From Derxia gummosa DSM 723 (GTDB lineage: Bacteria; Pseudomonadota; Gammaproteobacteria; Burkholderiales; Burkholderiaceae_E), in the NCBI RefSeq assembly GCF_000482785.1, contig NZ_KI519499.1, forward strand, positions 62,001 through 126,000: a DNA stretch of 64,000 nucleotides. Reading direction: 5' to 3'. This document shows positions 24,994 through 36,762 of this stretch, piece after piece (within the stretch, counting starts at the first letter, position 1; each line of letters starts with the position of its first letter). The notes below the pieces were generated by a model. That model was not told where the DNA came from. It was given only the letters and a program-made list of their open reading frames with translations, and made no database searches. Position numbers and translations under genes: made by a program.

Positions 24994-25700
24994 TCCAATT
25001 CTCCGTCTCCGGGAGGTTCTTCAAGCGTCTGAGCCTTTCGCTCGTCAACGGTAATCGAAACCCCTACCGGTCTTTGCATCTTGCGAAAGGCGATCTTAGC
25101 GCCGATAAGCTGGGCTCGATAACGCATTCCCGCCAATCCCATCCCGGCGTTGCTGTCGACATCGCTTGCAAACAGCGCCCCGTCATTGCTGATGGTCAGG
25201 ACGATGTTCGAATGCTTTCCACCGCGACGCGGCTTGAGTTCGAGTTCTATATCGATCCGATTGGGATGACCGTGCTTGATTGCGTTGTTCACCGCTTCCT
25301 GTGCAATTCGAAACAGGTGATGTGCAACATACTGGCTGCCAATCAACACCGGCTCGTCATTGATGAAGCGGCATTCGATCTTGAACAGATCGGCCACATC
25401 GATCGCCATTTGGCGCAGGGCCGACATCAGCGCATTGTCTTCGTCACCCACCGGGCGCAATCCATGGGCCAGATTGCGCGTCATCGAGACGGATCGATTG
25501 ATGAGTTGAACCAGCTTTTCAGCGTCGCTGGCTTCCGCGGCACCCTTGTCGGCGAGCTTGCGGGCAAGCGCTTTGGCCAGAAATGCGATGCCGGTCAGAT
25601 GCTGACCCAGCCCATCATGCAATTCCTGACCGATGCGTTCCTGCTCACGCTCTGTCGCCTTAAGGATGCTGCGCTGCATTGGAATTACAATGCTGTTCAC
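24990..25700 (-). CDS. Soluble HisKA_3-type histidine kinase
   Basis: A 236-residue kinase without membrane helix, PAS, GAF or other sensor region. It begins almost directly with the dimerisation domain, has His28 in GQELHDGLGQHLTGIAFL, and ends with a HATPase domain (QEAVNNAIKHGHPNRI; NAGMGLAGMRYRA). Start: a GTG at 25700 has GGAGGT 3 bases upstream; an ATG at 25679 lacks one; an ATG at 25742 adds unlike residues. The signal must come from a partner protein or from the short N-terminus. It is paired with the overlapping regulator gene and divergent from yggX. Confidence 0.85.
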   Translation of the reverse strand: MNSIVIPMQRSILKATEREQERIGQELHDGLGQHLTGIAFLAKALARKLADKGAAEASDAEKLVQLINRSVSMTRNLAHGLRPVGDEDNALMSALRQMAIDVADLFKIECRFINDEPVLIGSQYVAHHLFRIAQEAVNNAIKHGHPNRIDIELELKPRRGGKHSNIVLTISNDGALFASDVDSNAGMGLAGMRYRAQLIGAKIAFRKMQRPVGVSITVDERKAQTLEEPPGDGELE

Positions 25701-25786
25701 ATTACCTCCGAACGGGCGGGATTCGAGTCTAACCCACCTCAACCCAAGCCCGCCGACAACCGAGCGCCATCCATACGAGGCCTGCC

Positions 25787-26062
25787 ATGCCGCGCACCAT
25801 CCACTGCATCAAACTCGACAAGGAAGCCGAAGGACTCGACTTCCCGCCCTATCCCGGTGAGCTGGGCAAGAAGATCTTCGAGAAGGTCAGCAAGGAAGCT
25901 TGGCAGCAATGGCTCAAGCACCAGACGATGCTGGTGAACGAGAACCGCCTCAATCTGGCCGATCCACGCGCGCGCCAATACCTCGCCAAGCAGATGGAAG
26001 CGCATTTCTTCGGGGACGGCGCCGACGCCGCCCAAGGCTACGTCCCGCCCACCGCGGCCTGA
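25787..26062 (+). CDS. yggX: Probable Fe(2+)-trafficking / oxidative damage protection protein YggX
   Basis: A small cytoplasmic protein (91 residues) that protects iron-sulfur clusters from oxidation. It matches the family across its length: [20 protein letters not shown] with the conserved Cys7, then [20 protein letters not shown] and [16 protein letters not shown] precedes the ATG. It is monocistronic with a strong terminator at 26083-26118. Confidence 0.96.
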   Translation: MPRTIHCIKLDKEAEGLDFPPYPGELGKKIFEKVSKEAWQQWLKHQTMLVNENRLNLADPRARQYLAKQMEAHFFGDGADAAQGYVPPTAA

Positions 26063-26082
26063 CGTCAGCTCCGTCAAGCGAC

Positions 26083-26118
26083 AACGGCGGAATGCCCTTG
26101 AGGCATTCCGCCGTTTTT
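26083..26118 (+). terminator. Rho-independent terminator of yggX
   Basis: A 14-bp perfect stem (26083-26096 with 26102-26115), a 5-base loop and a T-run, 21 bp after the yggX stop and before the convergent phoU. Confidence 0.9.
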
Positions 26119-26152
26119 CATTGCGGCGCGGAAAGCGCCACCGCCGGCCGCA

Positions 26153-26854
26153 TCAGTCGCGCTGAACGCTCTGCTCGAATTCCTCGATCGCCAGATGGCG
26201 CACGTCGCGGCCCTTGACCATGTAGATCACGTACTCGCACATGTTCTTGGAATGGTCGCCGATGCGTTCGAGCGCCTTCGACACGAACAGCAATTCGATC
26301 GCGCGCGAGATGGTGCGCGGGTCTTCCATCATGTGCGTGATGAGTTGGCGCACGATCGACGCGTACTCGACGTCGACCGCCTCGTCCTCGCGCACGACAG
26401 CGGTCGCGCCCTGCACGTCGAGACGCGCATAGGCGTCGAGCGCGCGGCGCAGCATGCCGATCGCCGTGTTCTCGAGATGCTTGAGCTCGACACGCGGAAG
26501 ATGCGCGCGATTGGCCTCGGAAATCGCCTGAGCCATGCGCGAGATCTTCACGGCCTCGTCGCCGATGCGTTCGAGGTCGGTGATCATTCGCATGATCGTG
26601 TGGATCACGCGCAGGTCGCCGGCGGCAGGCTGGCGGCGCGCGATCATCTGGGTGCAGGCCTCGTCGATCTCGACTTCGAGCCGGTTGACATGGGCATCGC
26701 CACTGACCACGGCGTTGACCAGCGCGAGATCACCCGTGTCGAGCGCCTCGACCGCCTTGCTGATCTGCTGCTCGACCAGGCCACCCATCTGGAGAACCTT
26801 GTTGCGGACCGCTTCGAGTTCGCTGTCGTACTGCTTGGAGATGTGATCGCTCAT
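26153..26854 (-). CDS. phoU: Phosphate signalling protein PhoU
   Basis: A 233-residue cytoplasmic negative regulator that couples the PstSCAB phosphate transporter to the PhoR kinase. It has two three-helix PhoU repeats; the conserved metal-binding motifs are DLERIGDEAVKI near residue 93 and KALERIGDHSKNM near residue 194. It starts at 26854, 61 bp after rpiA on the same strand. No pst or phoBR genes are in the window, so here phoU is separated from its usual partners. Confidence 0.95.
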   Translation of the reverse strand: MSDHISKQYDSELEAVRNKVLQMGGLVEQQISKAVEALDTGDLALVNAVVSGDAHVNRLEVEIDEACTQMIARRQPAAGDLRVIHTIMRMITDLERIGDEAVKISRMAQAISEANRAHLPRVELKHLENTAIGMLRRALDAYARLDVQGATAVVREDEAVDVEYASIVRQLITHMMEDPRTISRAIELLFVSKALERIGDHSKNMCEYVIYMVKGRDVRHLAIEEFEQSVQRD

Positions 26855-26915
26855 CTGGGCACTCGGGTGTGGCGTGGAGTTCTGGAAGCTAGCGGCGCCG
26901 CATGACGCTCGCGTG

Positions 26916-27632
26916 TCATTTCGTATGCGATGCGGCGGTGATCGTGCGCACGCCGGTGGACGTGCCGAGCAGCAGCACATCGGCCGGGCGGCGCGCGAAG
27001 ATGCCGTGGGTGACGATGCCCGGAATCTGGTTCAGACGCCCTTCGAGCTCGACCGGATCGGCAATGCTCAGTCCCTTGACGTCGAGGATCACGCAGCCGT
27101 TGTCGGTCATGAAGGCGCTGCCATCCGGCTTGAGGCGCCAGTTGACCTCGACCATCGGATGCTCGGCCGCGAGCTTCATGAGCTGGCGCGCCACATAGCT
27201 GCGCGCGAGCGGAATCACCTCGACCGGCAGCGGGAACTTGCCGAGCGTGTTCACGAGCTTGGACTCGTCAGCGATGCAGACGAACCTGTCGGCCACGGCC
27301 GCGACGATCTTCTCGCGCGTCTGCGCGCCGCCGCCGCCTTTGATCATGTGCATGCCATGGTCGATCTCGTCGGCACCGTCCACATACACCGGGATGTCGC
27401 GCACGCTGTTGAGGTCGAGCACCTCGATGCCGTGCTTCTTGAGACGGATGGCGCTGCGTTCGCTGCTGGCGACGGTGCCGCCGATCTCGCGCGCATACGG
27501 CGCAAGCGCGTCGATGAAGAGGTCGGCGGTGGAGCCGGTGCCGATGCCGAGCGCGGCGCCCGTGCCGAGGTAGGGCTTGATCGTCTCGACGGCGGCCAGC
27601 GCAACGGCCTGCTTGAGTTCGTCCTGAGTCAT
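26916..27632 (-). CDS. rpiA: Ribose-5-phosphate isomerase A
   Basis: Interconverts ribose 5-phosphate and ribulose 5-phosphate in the pentose phosphate pathway. It is 238 residues, near the usual 220-230. Conserved blocks are [50 protein letters not shown] (active-site Asp/Asp/Glu) and TREKIVA. The ATG at 27632 matches the family start; upstream in-frame sequence belongs to the spacer. It is probably co-transcribed with phoU. Confidence 0.96.
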   Translation of the reverse strand: MTQDELKQAVALAAVETIKPYLGTGAALGIGTGSTADLFIDALAPYAREIGGTVASSERSAIRLKKHGIEVLDLNSVRDIPVYVDGADEIDHGMHMIKGGGGAQTREKIVAAVADRFVCIADESKLVNTLGKFPLPVEVIPLARSYVARQLMKLAAEHPMVEVNWRLKPDGSAFMTDNGCVILDVKGLSIADPVELEGRLNQIPGIVTHGIFARRPADVLLLGTSTGVRTITAASHTK

Positions 27633-27933
27633 CGATGCAGACTTGTCTTGGGGGTGGCAGGCCAGTGTAGCAGCGGCCTCGTGATGCATTGCGCAAGAAG
27701 CCTGCCAAGCACAGGCAAGCCCTAGGCGCGACGCGCCTGCCGGCAGCACCGCGATGACACGTCTGAATGAAGGCCTCCGGCAACGCTCGTGAATGAAGAA
27801 CGCCGATGCCGCTCGTGGCGGCACCGGCGTCCGGTTCGTCGGCGGCAGGCGCCGACGGGTACAGCCGCTCCCCCGGGAAGGCGGAGCACTGAAAGCGCTT
27901 GCAAGCGGTGCGCCCAGGCACCGCCCGCGATCA
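27633..27933. other. Spacer between lpdA and rpiA
   Basis: These 300 bp hold no supported gene. A 7-bp stem (27905-27911 with 27918-27924, loop of 6) lies just past the lpdA stop and may end that transcript, though no T-run follows. The palindrome GCTTGCAAGC is at 27897-27906. The rpiA promoter must lie at the low-coordinate part, but no clear -35/-10 pair was found. Confidence 0.5.
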
Positions 27934-29769
27934 TCACTTCTTGCGCGCGGGCGGCAGATCGGTGCAGACGCCCTCGGCCACTTCCGCCGCCATGCCGATC
28001 GACTCGCCGAGCGTCGGGTGCGGATGGATGGTCTTGGCGATGTCCACCACGTCGGCGCCCATCTCGATCGCGAGCGCGACCTCGCCGATGAAATCGCCGG
28101 CATGCGTGCCGACGATGCCGCCGCCGATGATCTTGTGCGACGCCTCGTCGAAGATCAGCTTGGTGAAGCCCTCGTCGCGCGTGTTGGCGATCGCGCGGCC
28201 CGACGCGGCCCAGGGGAACTTGCCGACCTTGACCTTGATGCCCGCCTTCTTGGCCTCGTCTTCGGTCGTGCCGACCCAGGCCACTTCCGGATCGGTGTAG
28301 GCCACGCCCGGAATCACGCGCGCGTCGAAGAAGGCCTTCTCGCCCGCCGCCGCCTCGGCCGCCACATGCGCCTCATGCACCGCCTTGTGCGCGAGCATCG
28401 GCTGGCCGACCAGATCGCCGATCGCGAAGATGTGCGGCACGTTGGTGCGCATCTGCCTGTCAACCGGGATGAAGCCGCGATCGGTCACGGCCACGCCGGC
28501 GGCCTCGGCGCCGATCTTCTTGCCGTTGGGCGAGCGGCCGACGGCCACGAGCACCAAGTCGTACAGCTGCGGCTCGGCCGGCGCCTGCTCGCCCTCGAAC
28601 GTGACGGCGATGCCTTCCGGCTTGGCCTCGACGCCGACGGTCTTCGTCTTGAGCATGACCTTGTCGAACCGCTTCGCGTTGTACTTCTGCCAGACGTTCA
28701 CGAGGTCGCGGTCGGGACCGACCATGAGGCCGTCCATCATCTCGACCACGTCGATGCGTGCGCCGAGCGTCGAGTACACCGTGGCCATTTCGAGGCCGAT
28801 GATGCCGCCGCCGATCACGAGCATCTTCTTGGGCACCTGGCGCAGTTCGAGCGCGCCGGTGCTGTCCACGATGCGCGGGTCTTCGGGCACGAACGGCAGC
28901 TTCACCGGCTGCGAGCCGGCTGCGATGATGGCCTGCTCGAACTTGATGACCTGCTTCTCGCCCGTCAGCTCCTGGCCGGTGCCGCTCGCGACCGACACTT
29001 CGAGGTGATGGCTGTCGATGAAGCGGCCGACGCCGCGCACCGTGCGCACCTTGCGCGCCTTGGCCATGCCGGCGAGGCCGCCCGTGAGCTTGCCGACCAC
29101 CTTCTCCTTGTGGGCGCGCAGCTTGTCGATGTCGATCTTCGGCGCGGCGAACTCGACGCCCAGATCGGCGAAATGCGAGGCCTCGTCCATCACGGCCGCG
29201 ACGTGCAGCAGCGCCTTCGACGGGATGCAGCCCACATTCAGGCAGACGCCGCCGAGCGTCGCGTAGCGCTCGACGATGATCGTGTCCATGCCGAGGTCGG
29301 CCGAGCGGAAGGCGGCCGAATAGCCGCCGGGGCCGGCGCCGAGCACCAGCATGCGGCAGGTATGGTCAACCTTGCCGGTGTACGCAGGCGCGGCATTCGG
29401 CGCGGGTACCGAGGCCGGCGCGGGCGCGGCGGCCGGCACCGGCGCGGGCGACGACTGCACGGCGGGCGCGGGCACCGGCGTGGCGGCCGACGCGGGCGCG
29501 GCCGGGGCGGTGGCGGGTGCGGCGGCGCCATCGCTCTCGGCCAGCAGGATCACCGATCCCTTGCTCACCTTGTCGCCGACCTTGACCTTGATCTCCTTGA
29601 CCACGCCGGCCGCGTCCGACGGCACTTCCATCGAAGCCTTGTCCGATTCGAGCGTGATGAGGCTCTGCTCCTTCGCGATCTTGTCGCCCGGCTTGACGAG
29701 CACCTCGATGACTTCGACCGCGTCGAAATCGCCGATGTCCGGGACGGTCACTTCGATGATCTGGCTCAT
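27934..29769 (-). CDS. lpdA: Dihydrolipoyl dehydrogenase with N-terminal lipoyl domain (PDH E3)
   Basis: The E3 subunit of pyruvate dehydrogenase; it reoxidises dihydrolipoyl groups with NAD+. It has 611 residues because of an added lipoyl domain (about 1-78, lipoyl Lys in [11 protein letters not shown]) and an Ala/Pro-rich linker to about 125. The flavoprotein part has FAD-binding [14 protein letters not shown], the redox pair in [13 protein letters not shown], and the C-terminal catalytic His-Glu in [16 protein letters not shown] lies nine bases before the ATG. It closes the aceE-aceF-asmA-like-lpdA cluster. E3 with a lipoyl domain is typical of Burkholderiales/Neisseriales PDH. Confidence 0.96.
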   Translation of the reverse strand: MSQIIEVTVPDIGDFDAVEVIEVLVKPGDKIAKEQSLITLESDKASMEVPSDAAGVVKEIKVKVGDKVSKGSVILLAESDGAAAPATAPAAPASAATPVPAPAVQSSPAPVPAAAPAPASVPAPNAAPAYTGKVDHTCRMLVLGAGPGGYSAAFRSADLGMDTIIVERYATLGGVCLNVGCIPSKALLHVAAVMDEASHFADLGVEFAAPKIDIDKLRAHKEKVVGKLTGGLAGMAKARKVRTVRGVGRFIDSHHLEVSVASGTGQELTGEKQVIKFEQAIIAAGSQPVKLPFVPEDPRIVDSTGALELRQVPKKMLVIGGGIIGLEMATVYSTLGARIDVVEMMDGLMVGPDRDLVNVWQKYNAKRFDKVMLKTKTVGVEAKPEGIAVTFEGEQAPAEPQLYDLVLVAVGRSPNGKKIGAEAAGVAVTDRGFIPVDRQMRTNVPHIFAIGDLVGQPMLAHKAVHEAHVAAEAAAGEKAFFDARVIPGVAYTDPEVAWVGTTEDEAKKAGIKVKVGKFPWAASGRAIANTRDEGFTKLIFDEASHKIIGGGIVGTHAGDFIGEVALAIEMGADVVDIAKTIHPHPTLGESIGMAAEVAEGVCTDLPPARKK

Positions 29770-29844
29770 CGCATCTCTCTCCTTGCTTCTTGGGGGAAGC
29801 GGACTCGTGGTCCGCCGTTGGCTGTTCTGGATCGAAAGCCTGGT

Positions 29845-31977
29845 TCAGTGAGGTTTCTGGCGCGGGACAGCGGCCTTGCTGCCGTCCGGCGCCGTCGCGG
29901 GCCGGCTGCCTGCCGCGAGCAGTTGCGCGCAATCGGCGTTCGGCTGGTGTTCGAGGCCGGGAACGATCAGGGGAATGATCGCGGCCGGCGCGGCCACGAG
30001 GCCGAGCGCCACCGCGCCCGCCGCCCGCGCCAGCAACGGCCCCTTGTCGAGCGACACATCCGGATTGGCGAACGTGCCCTTCACGTCGATCGGCGTGCGC
30101 AGCGACACGATGCGCAGCCCCGTCGCGTCGGGCTTCACGCGCAGGTCGAGCGTCTCGTCGCGGAAGCTGGCCTGACCGGTGATGTCGATGCGCGCCGGCT
30201 CGGTCGCCAGCTCGGCGCGGCGCACGCGCGCGACGCCGTCGTTCAGGTTCATGTCGATGAGCGCGCAATGCAGCGGCACGGTCTTGTCGCCGAACAGCTG
30301 GCCGACCACCACGCTGCCGAGGTTGAGCCCGGCCAGTTCCAGCAGCTGCTTGCTGAGCACGCCCTCGCGCGTGACGAACTTGAGTTCGCCGTCGCCGTTG
30401 CCGAGCAGCTCGCCGACCGAATCGCCGCGCGAGGTGATCGCCGCCGCGCCGTTGATCTCGCCCACGCTCTTGCGCAGCAGCTCCTGCTCCGGAAACAGCC
30501 GCGACAGCCGCAGGCCGGTCGCGCGCAGGTCCATGCCGGCGTCGAGCGGCGATTGCGCGCTGTCGAGCGCCACCTTGGCATCGACGCGGCCGCCCGCGAG
30601 GCCGAAGTCGAAGGGGTCGATCGTCAGCCGGCCGTTGTCGAGCACGGCGTGGAACTTGAGGTCGGCGAGCGGGATCGACGCATCGTTGAGCACCTGCGCG
30701 CCGGTGAACTTCACGTCCACGTCCATCGTCTTCCAGCGCGAGGTATCGAACTTCGTGCGCGGCAGCACCTTGCCGGGCGTGCCGGCCTGGTCGTGCTTCG
30801 GCGCGCCGCTCGCGGTGGCCGACTTGTCCGCCGCCTGATTGGGCTTGACGCCGATCAGCGGCCCGAGATCGACCAGCCGCAGCTGCTTCGAGCGGAACTC
30901 GCCCTCGAAGCGCGGACGCGGCGCATGCGACACATAGGCCAGCCGGCCCGCGATGTCGCTCTGCCCCACCTGCCCGGTGAAGTCTTCATAGCGCCACGTC
31001 GCCTCGGCCGGCGCGAGGCTGCCGGCGAGCCGCCCCTCGGTGCGGAACGGCGAGGTCGCCGGCAGCACGATGCCCGTCAGCGCATACAGGTCGGCCATCG
31101 ACTCGGCCTCGACCTTGAGACGGAAGTCGATGCCCGACAGCGCGAGCGGGTTCTCGACAATGCCCTCGGCCTCGGCGCGGGTCTTGCCCACGCTCGCCGT
31201 CGCGCGCGCCGGAAAACGCACGCCCGGCTGGTTGAGCGTCAGCACGCGGCCCAGCTCGCCCTCGCCCTTGACCGGCGCATCGCGGAACTTGCCGCCGAGC
31301 GTGAAGGCCAGGCCGTACTTGCCGTCGCGCGGCGGCTCGACCGTCTGCCAGTCGAAGGCGAGGTCGAGCTTCTGCGGCGCGTCGGAATACACGAAGTGGC
31401 CCTGGTCGATCTCCAGCGACCGCACCTCGACCTTCCATTTGGACGGCTGCTTGTCGTCGTCCTGCTTGAAGGTCCAGTTGTTGCGGTCCTGCTCGCGACG
31501 CAGGTCCACCGACGGCCCGCGCACGACCAGCGAGCGCAGCCGCAGCGTGTGCGCGAACAGCGCCATCGGCGCGAGGTCGAGGCGCAGTTCCTTCACGTCC
31601 ACCATCCGCGCCGGCCGCCCTTCGGCGATGGCCCAGTCGGTGTTGGCGATGCGCAGATCGCCCGCGCGCAGTTCGGGATGCGGCACCACGCGCGCCCAGA
31701 AACCCTCGCCCTCGTCGCCACGCCGCCAGTCCACGCCGAGGTCGCCGCCGATCTCGAAACGCCGGTCGAGCGCGTCCGAGACCCGGTCGTTGATCCAGGG
31801 CGTGAAGCGGTTGAGATTGACGGTCGAGACGAACACGACGAGTGCGATGAGCAGAAGCGCGATCAGCGCCACGAAGATGGCCAGCGCACGACCCGCGCGC
31901 GCGAGCGGCGAGCGCCGCCCGGCCGCGCGGTGCGCCGGATTCGGGGCATGCGCCCCGTGATTGCTGTCGTCGGGCAT
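29845..31977 (-). CDS. AsmA family protein
   Basis: A large envelope protein (710 residues) with an N-terminal cytoplasmic tail, one membrane helix (IFVALIALLLIALVVFVSTV, about 34-53) and a long periplasmic AsmA domain ending in the conserved segment with DITGQASFRDETLDLRVKP. AsmA-like proteins are thought to form bridges for phospholipid transfer between membranes. GAGG lies eight bases before the ATG at 31977; a start at 32016 would add 13 residues. It sits between aceF and lpdA, same strand, about 75-140 bp from each, so it is likely co-transcribed with pyruvate dehydrogenase genes although no metabolic link is known. Confidence 0.87.
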   Translation of the reverse strand: MPDDSNHGAHAPNPAHRAAGRRSPLARAGRALAIFVALIALLLIALVVFVSTVNLNRFTPWINDRVSDALDRRFEIGGDLGVDWRRGDEGEGFWARVVPHPELRAGDLRIANTDWAIAEGRPARMVDVKELRLDLAPMALFAHTLRLRSLVVRGPSVDLRREQDRNNWTFKQDDDKQPSKWKVEVRSLEIDQGHFVYSDAPQKLDLAFDWQTVEPPRDGKYGLAFTLGGKFRDAPVKGEGELGRVLTLNQPGVRFPARATASVGKTRAEAEGIVENPLALSGIDFRLKVEAESMADLYALTGIVLPATSPFRTEGRLAGSLAPAEATWRYEDFTGQVGQSDIAGRLAYVSHAPRPRFEGEFRSKQLRLVDLGPLIGVKPNQAADKSATASGAPKHDQAGTPGKVLPRTKFDTSRWKTMDVDVKFTGAQVLNDASIPLADLKFHAVLDNGRLTIDPFDFGLAGGRVDAKVALDSAQSPLDAGMDLRATGLRLSRLFPEQELLRKSVGEINGAAAITSRGDSVGELLGNGDGELKFVTREGVLSKQLLELAGLNLGSVVVGQLFGDKTVPLHCALIDMNLNDGVARVRRAELATEPARIDITGQASFRDETLDLRVKPDATGLRIVSLRTPIDVKGTFANPDVSLDKGPLLARAAGAVALGLVAAPAAIIPLIVPGLEHQPNADCAQLLAAGSRPATAPDGSKAAVPRQKPH

Positions 31978-32117
31978 GGGAGCGACCTCTGAGCCGAAGG
32001 TGAAGATGAAATCCACCTTGGCTCGCGGGCCGCTTCCCGCCCAAACCGCGAAATCGCCTGATACGCCGCTTGCAGCCCGCGCGTCGCCCGGCTAGGGACA
32101 AACGCGCAGGCCGGCGA

Positions 32118-33791
32118 TCAGATGAGCACGCGGCGCATGTCGGCCAGCACGTCCGACAGGTAGGTGGTGAAGCGCGCCGCCTGGGCGCCGTCGATCACGC
32201 GGTGGTCGTAGCTCAGCGACAGCGGGAGCATCAGCTTGGGCTGGAAGGCCTTGCCGTCCCACTTGGGCTTGATCTCGGTCTTGCTCAGGCCAAGGATCGC
32301 CACTTCCGGCGCGTTGATGATCGGCGTGAAGGCCGTGCCACCCACGCCGCCGAGCGACGAGATGGTGAAGCTCGCGCCCTGCATGTCGGCACCCGACAGC
32401 TTGCCGTCGCGCGCCTTGGCGGCGAGTTCGGCCGTCTCCTTGGCGAGCTGGGCGACGCCCTTCTTGTCCACGTCGCGCAGCACCGGCACCACGAGGCCGT
32501 TGGGCGTGTCCGCCGCGAAGCCGAGGTGGTAGTACTGCTTGAGGATCAGGTTGGCGCCGGTCTCGTCGAGCGAGCTGTTGAAGGCCGGGAACTTCTTGAG
32601 CGCGGCGACGCAGGCCTTCATGACGAAGGCGAGCATCGTGACCTTCACGCCCTGCTTGGCGAGTGCCTCGTTCGTGTCCTTGCGGAACTGTTCGAGTTCG
32701 GTCACGTCGGCTTCGTCGAACTGCGTGACGTGAGGAATCATCACCCAGTTGCGCGCGAGGTTCTGGCCGCTGAGCTTCTTGATGCGCGACAGCGGCTCGA
32801 CCTTGGTCTCGCCGAACTTGCTGAAGTCGATCTTCGGCCACGGCAGCAGGTCCAGACCACCGCCGAGCGACTTGCCGGCGGCGGCGGGCGCGGCGGCCGG
32901 CGCAGCCTTGGCGGCGGCGATCACGCCCTTGACATAGGCCTGCACATCCTCGGTCGTGATGCGGCCCTTGCTGCCCGAGCCGGTCACGCCGCTCAGATCG
33001 ACGCCGAGTTCACGCGCGAACTTGCGCACCGACGGCGAGGCGTGCGGGCGCTGGGCCAGCGGCACCTCGACTTCGGGTGCGGTCGGCGGCGCCGGGCGCG
33101 CGGCCGAAGCCGGCGGCGGCGCGGTCACGACGGCGGGAGCCTGGGCCGGCGCGGCGGCGGGCGCCGCAGCACTCGCGGCCGATGCCGGAGCGGCTGCGCC
33201 ACCCGCGACTTCGACCAGGCCGATCAGGTCGCCGCTGTTCAGCTTGTCGCCGAGCTTGACCTTGAGTTCCTTCAGAACGCCGGCGGCGCTCGACGGGACT
33301 TCCATCGAGGCCTTGTCCGATTCGAGCGTGATGAGGCTCTGCTCCACCTTGATGGTGTCGCCCACTTTCACCAGCACCTCGATCAGCTCGACGTCCTTCG
33401 AGTCGCCGATGTCGGGCACGCGCACCTCGACGATGCCGCCCACGCCCGTGGGCGCGTCGCTGCCCTCGGGCGCGCTCGGCGCTGGGGCTGAAGCCACCGG
33501 CGCAGCGGGCGCCGGCGCACTCGCGGCCGGCGCCGGAGCGGCGGCGGCCGCGCCTTCGGCTTCGAGCAGCAGCACGAGGTCGCCGGTGTTGGCCTTGTCG
33601 CCGAGCTTGATCTTCACTTCCTTGACCACGCCGGCGGCGCTCGACGGGACTTCCATCGAGGCCTTGTCCGATTCGAGCGTGATGAGGCTTTGCTCGACCT
33701 TCACCACGTCGCCGACCTTGACGAGGACTTCGATGACTTCGACGTCCTTCGAATCCCCGATGTCGGGGATCTTCACTTCAACCAGACTCAA
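32118..33791 (-). CDS. aceF: Pyruvate dehydrogenase E2, dihydrolipoyl acetyltransferase
   Basis: The core E2 subunit, transferring acetyl groups from lipoyl to CoA. It has 557 residues: two lipoyl domains (about 1-77 and 118-195, each with [11 protein letters not shown]), Ala/Pro-rich linkers, an E3/E1-binding domain (SPSVRKFARELGVDLSGVTG, about 250-285) and the catalytic domain ending with DHRVIDGAQAARF (active-site His). The start codon is TTG at 33791, with GGAG six bases upstream; no ATG or GTG is suitably placed. It is 21 bp after aceE. The two lipoyl-coding stretches share long identical DNA. Confidence 0.96.
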   Translation of the reverse strand: MSLVEVKIPDIGDSKDVEVIEVLVKVGDVVKVEQSLITLESDKASMEVPSSAAGVVKEVKIKLGDKANTGDLVLLLEAEGAAAAAPAPAASAPAPAAPVASAPAPSAPEGSDAPTGVGGIVEVRVPDIGDSKDVELIEVLVKVGDTIKVEQSLITLESDKASMEVPSSAAGVLKELKVKLGDKLNSGDLIGLVEVAGGAAAPASAASAAAPAAAPAQAPAVVTAPPPASAARPAPPTAPEVEVPLAQRPHASPSVRKFARELGVDLSGVTGSGSKGRITTEDVQAYVKGVIAAAKAAPAAAPAAAGKSLGGGLDLLPWPKIDFSKFGETKVEPLSRIKKLSGQNLARNWVMIPHVTQFDEADVTELEQFRKDTNEALAKQGVKVTMLAFVMKACVAALKKFPAFNSSLDETGANLILKQYYHLGFAADTPNGLVVPVLRDVDKKGVAQLAKETAELAAKARDGKLSGADMQGASFTISSLGGVGGTAFTPIINAPEVAILGLSKTEIKPKWDGKAFQPKLMLPLSLSYDHRVIDGAQAARFTTYLSDVLADMRRVLI

Positions 33792-33812
33792 TTGAATCTC
33801 CGTTGTTCGTTC

Positions 33813-36521
<2,709 letters not shown>

Positions 36522-36762
36522 GGATGTCTCCTCTTCAGGTGCGCGGCGGCGGAGCCGTCCCAGCGTGGTTCAAGCGAAAGCGCTTGCCCCTTGGTGTTTG
36601 CCGGGGGTTGTCTCCTCCTCCGAAGGCGAGCGGATTCTATTTTGCGAATCGTGAGTCGTGATTTTGTTATGTGAGAAACGCGCTGAATTTCAGATCGCGC
36701 TTTCACGCATCCCTTCGGGCAGACGATTCGTCCACAATCGGCGCACCGATTCGGCAGGTTTC
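36522..36762. promoter_or_regulatory. Divergent spacer between aceE and the FixL-like kinase gene
   Basis: No gene is supported here. The stretch 36630-36700 is AT-richer than its surroundings and is the likely promoter area for both directions. A short inverted repeat AAGCG/CGCTT occurs near 36569-36585. No operator of a known pyruvate regulator was recognised. Confidence 0.4.
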
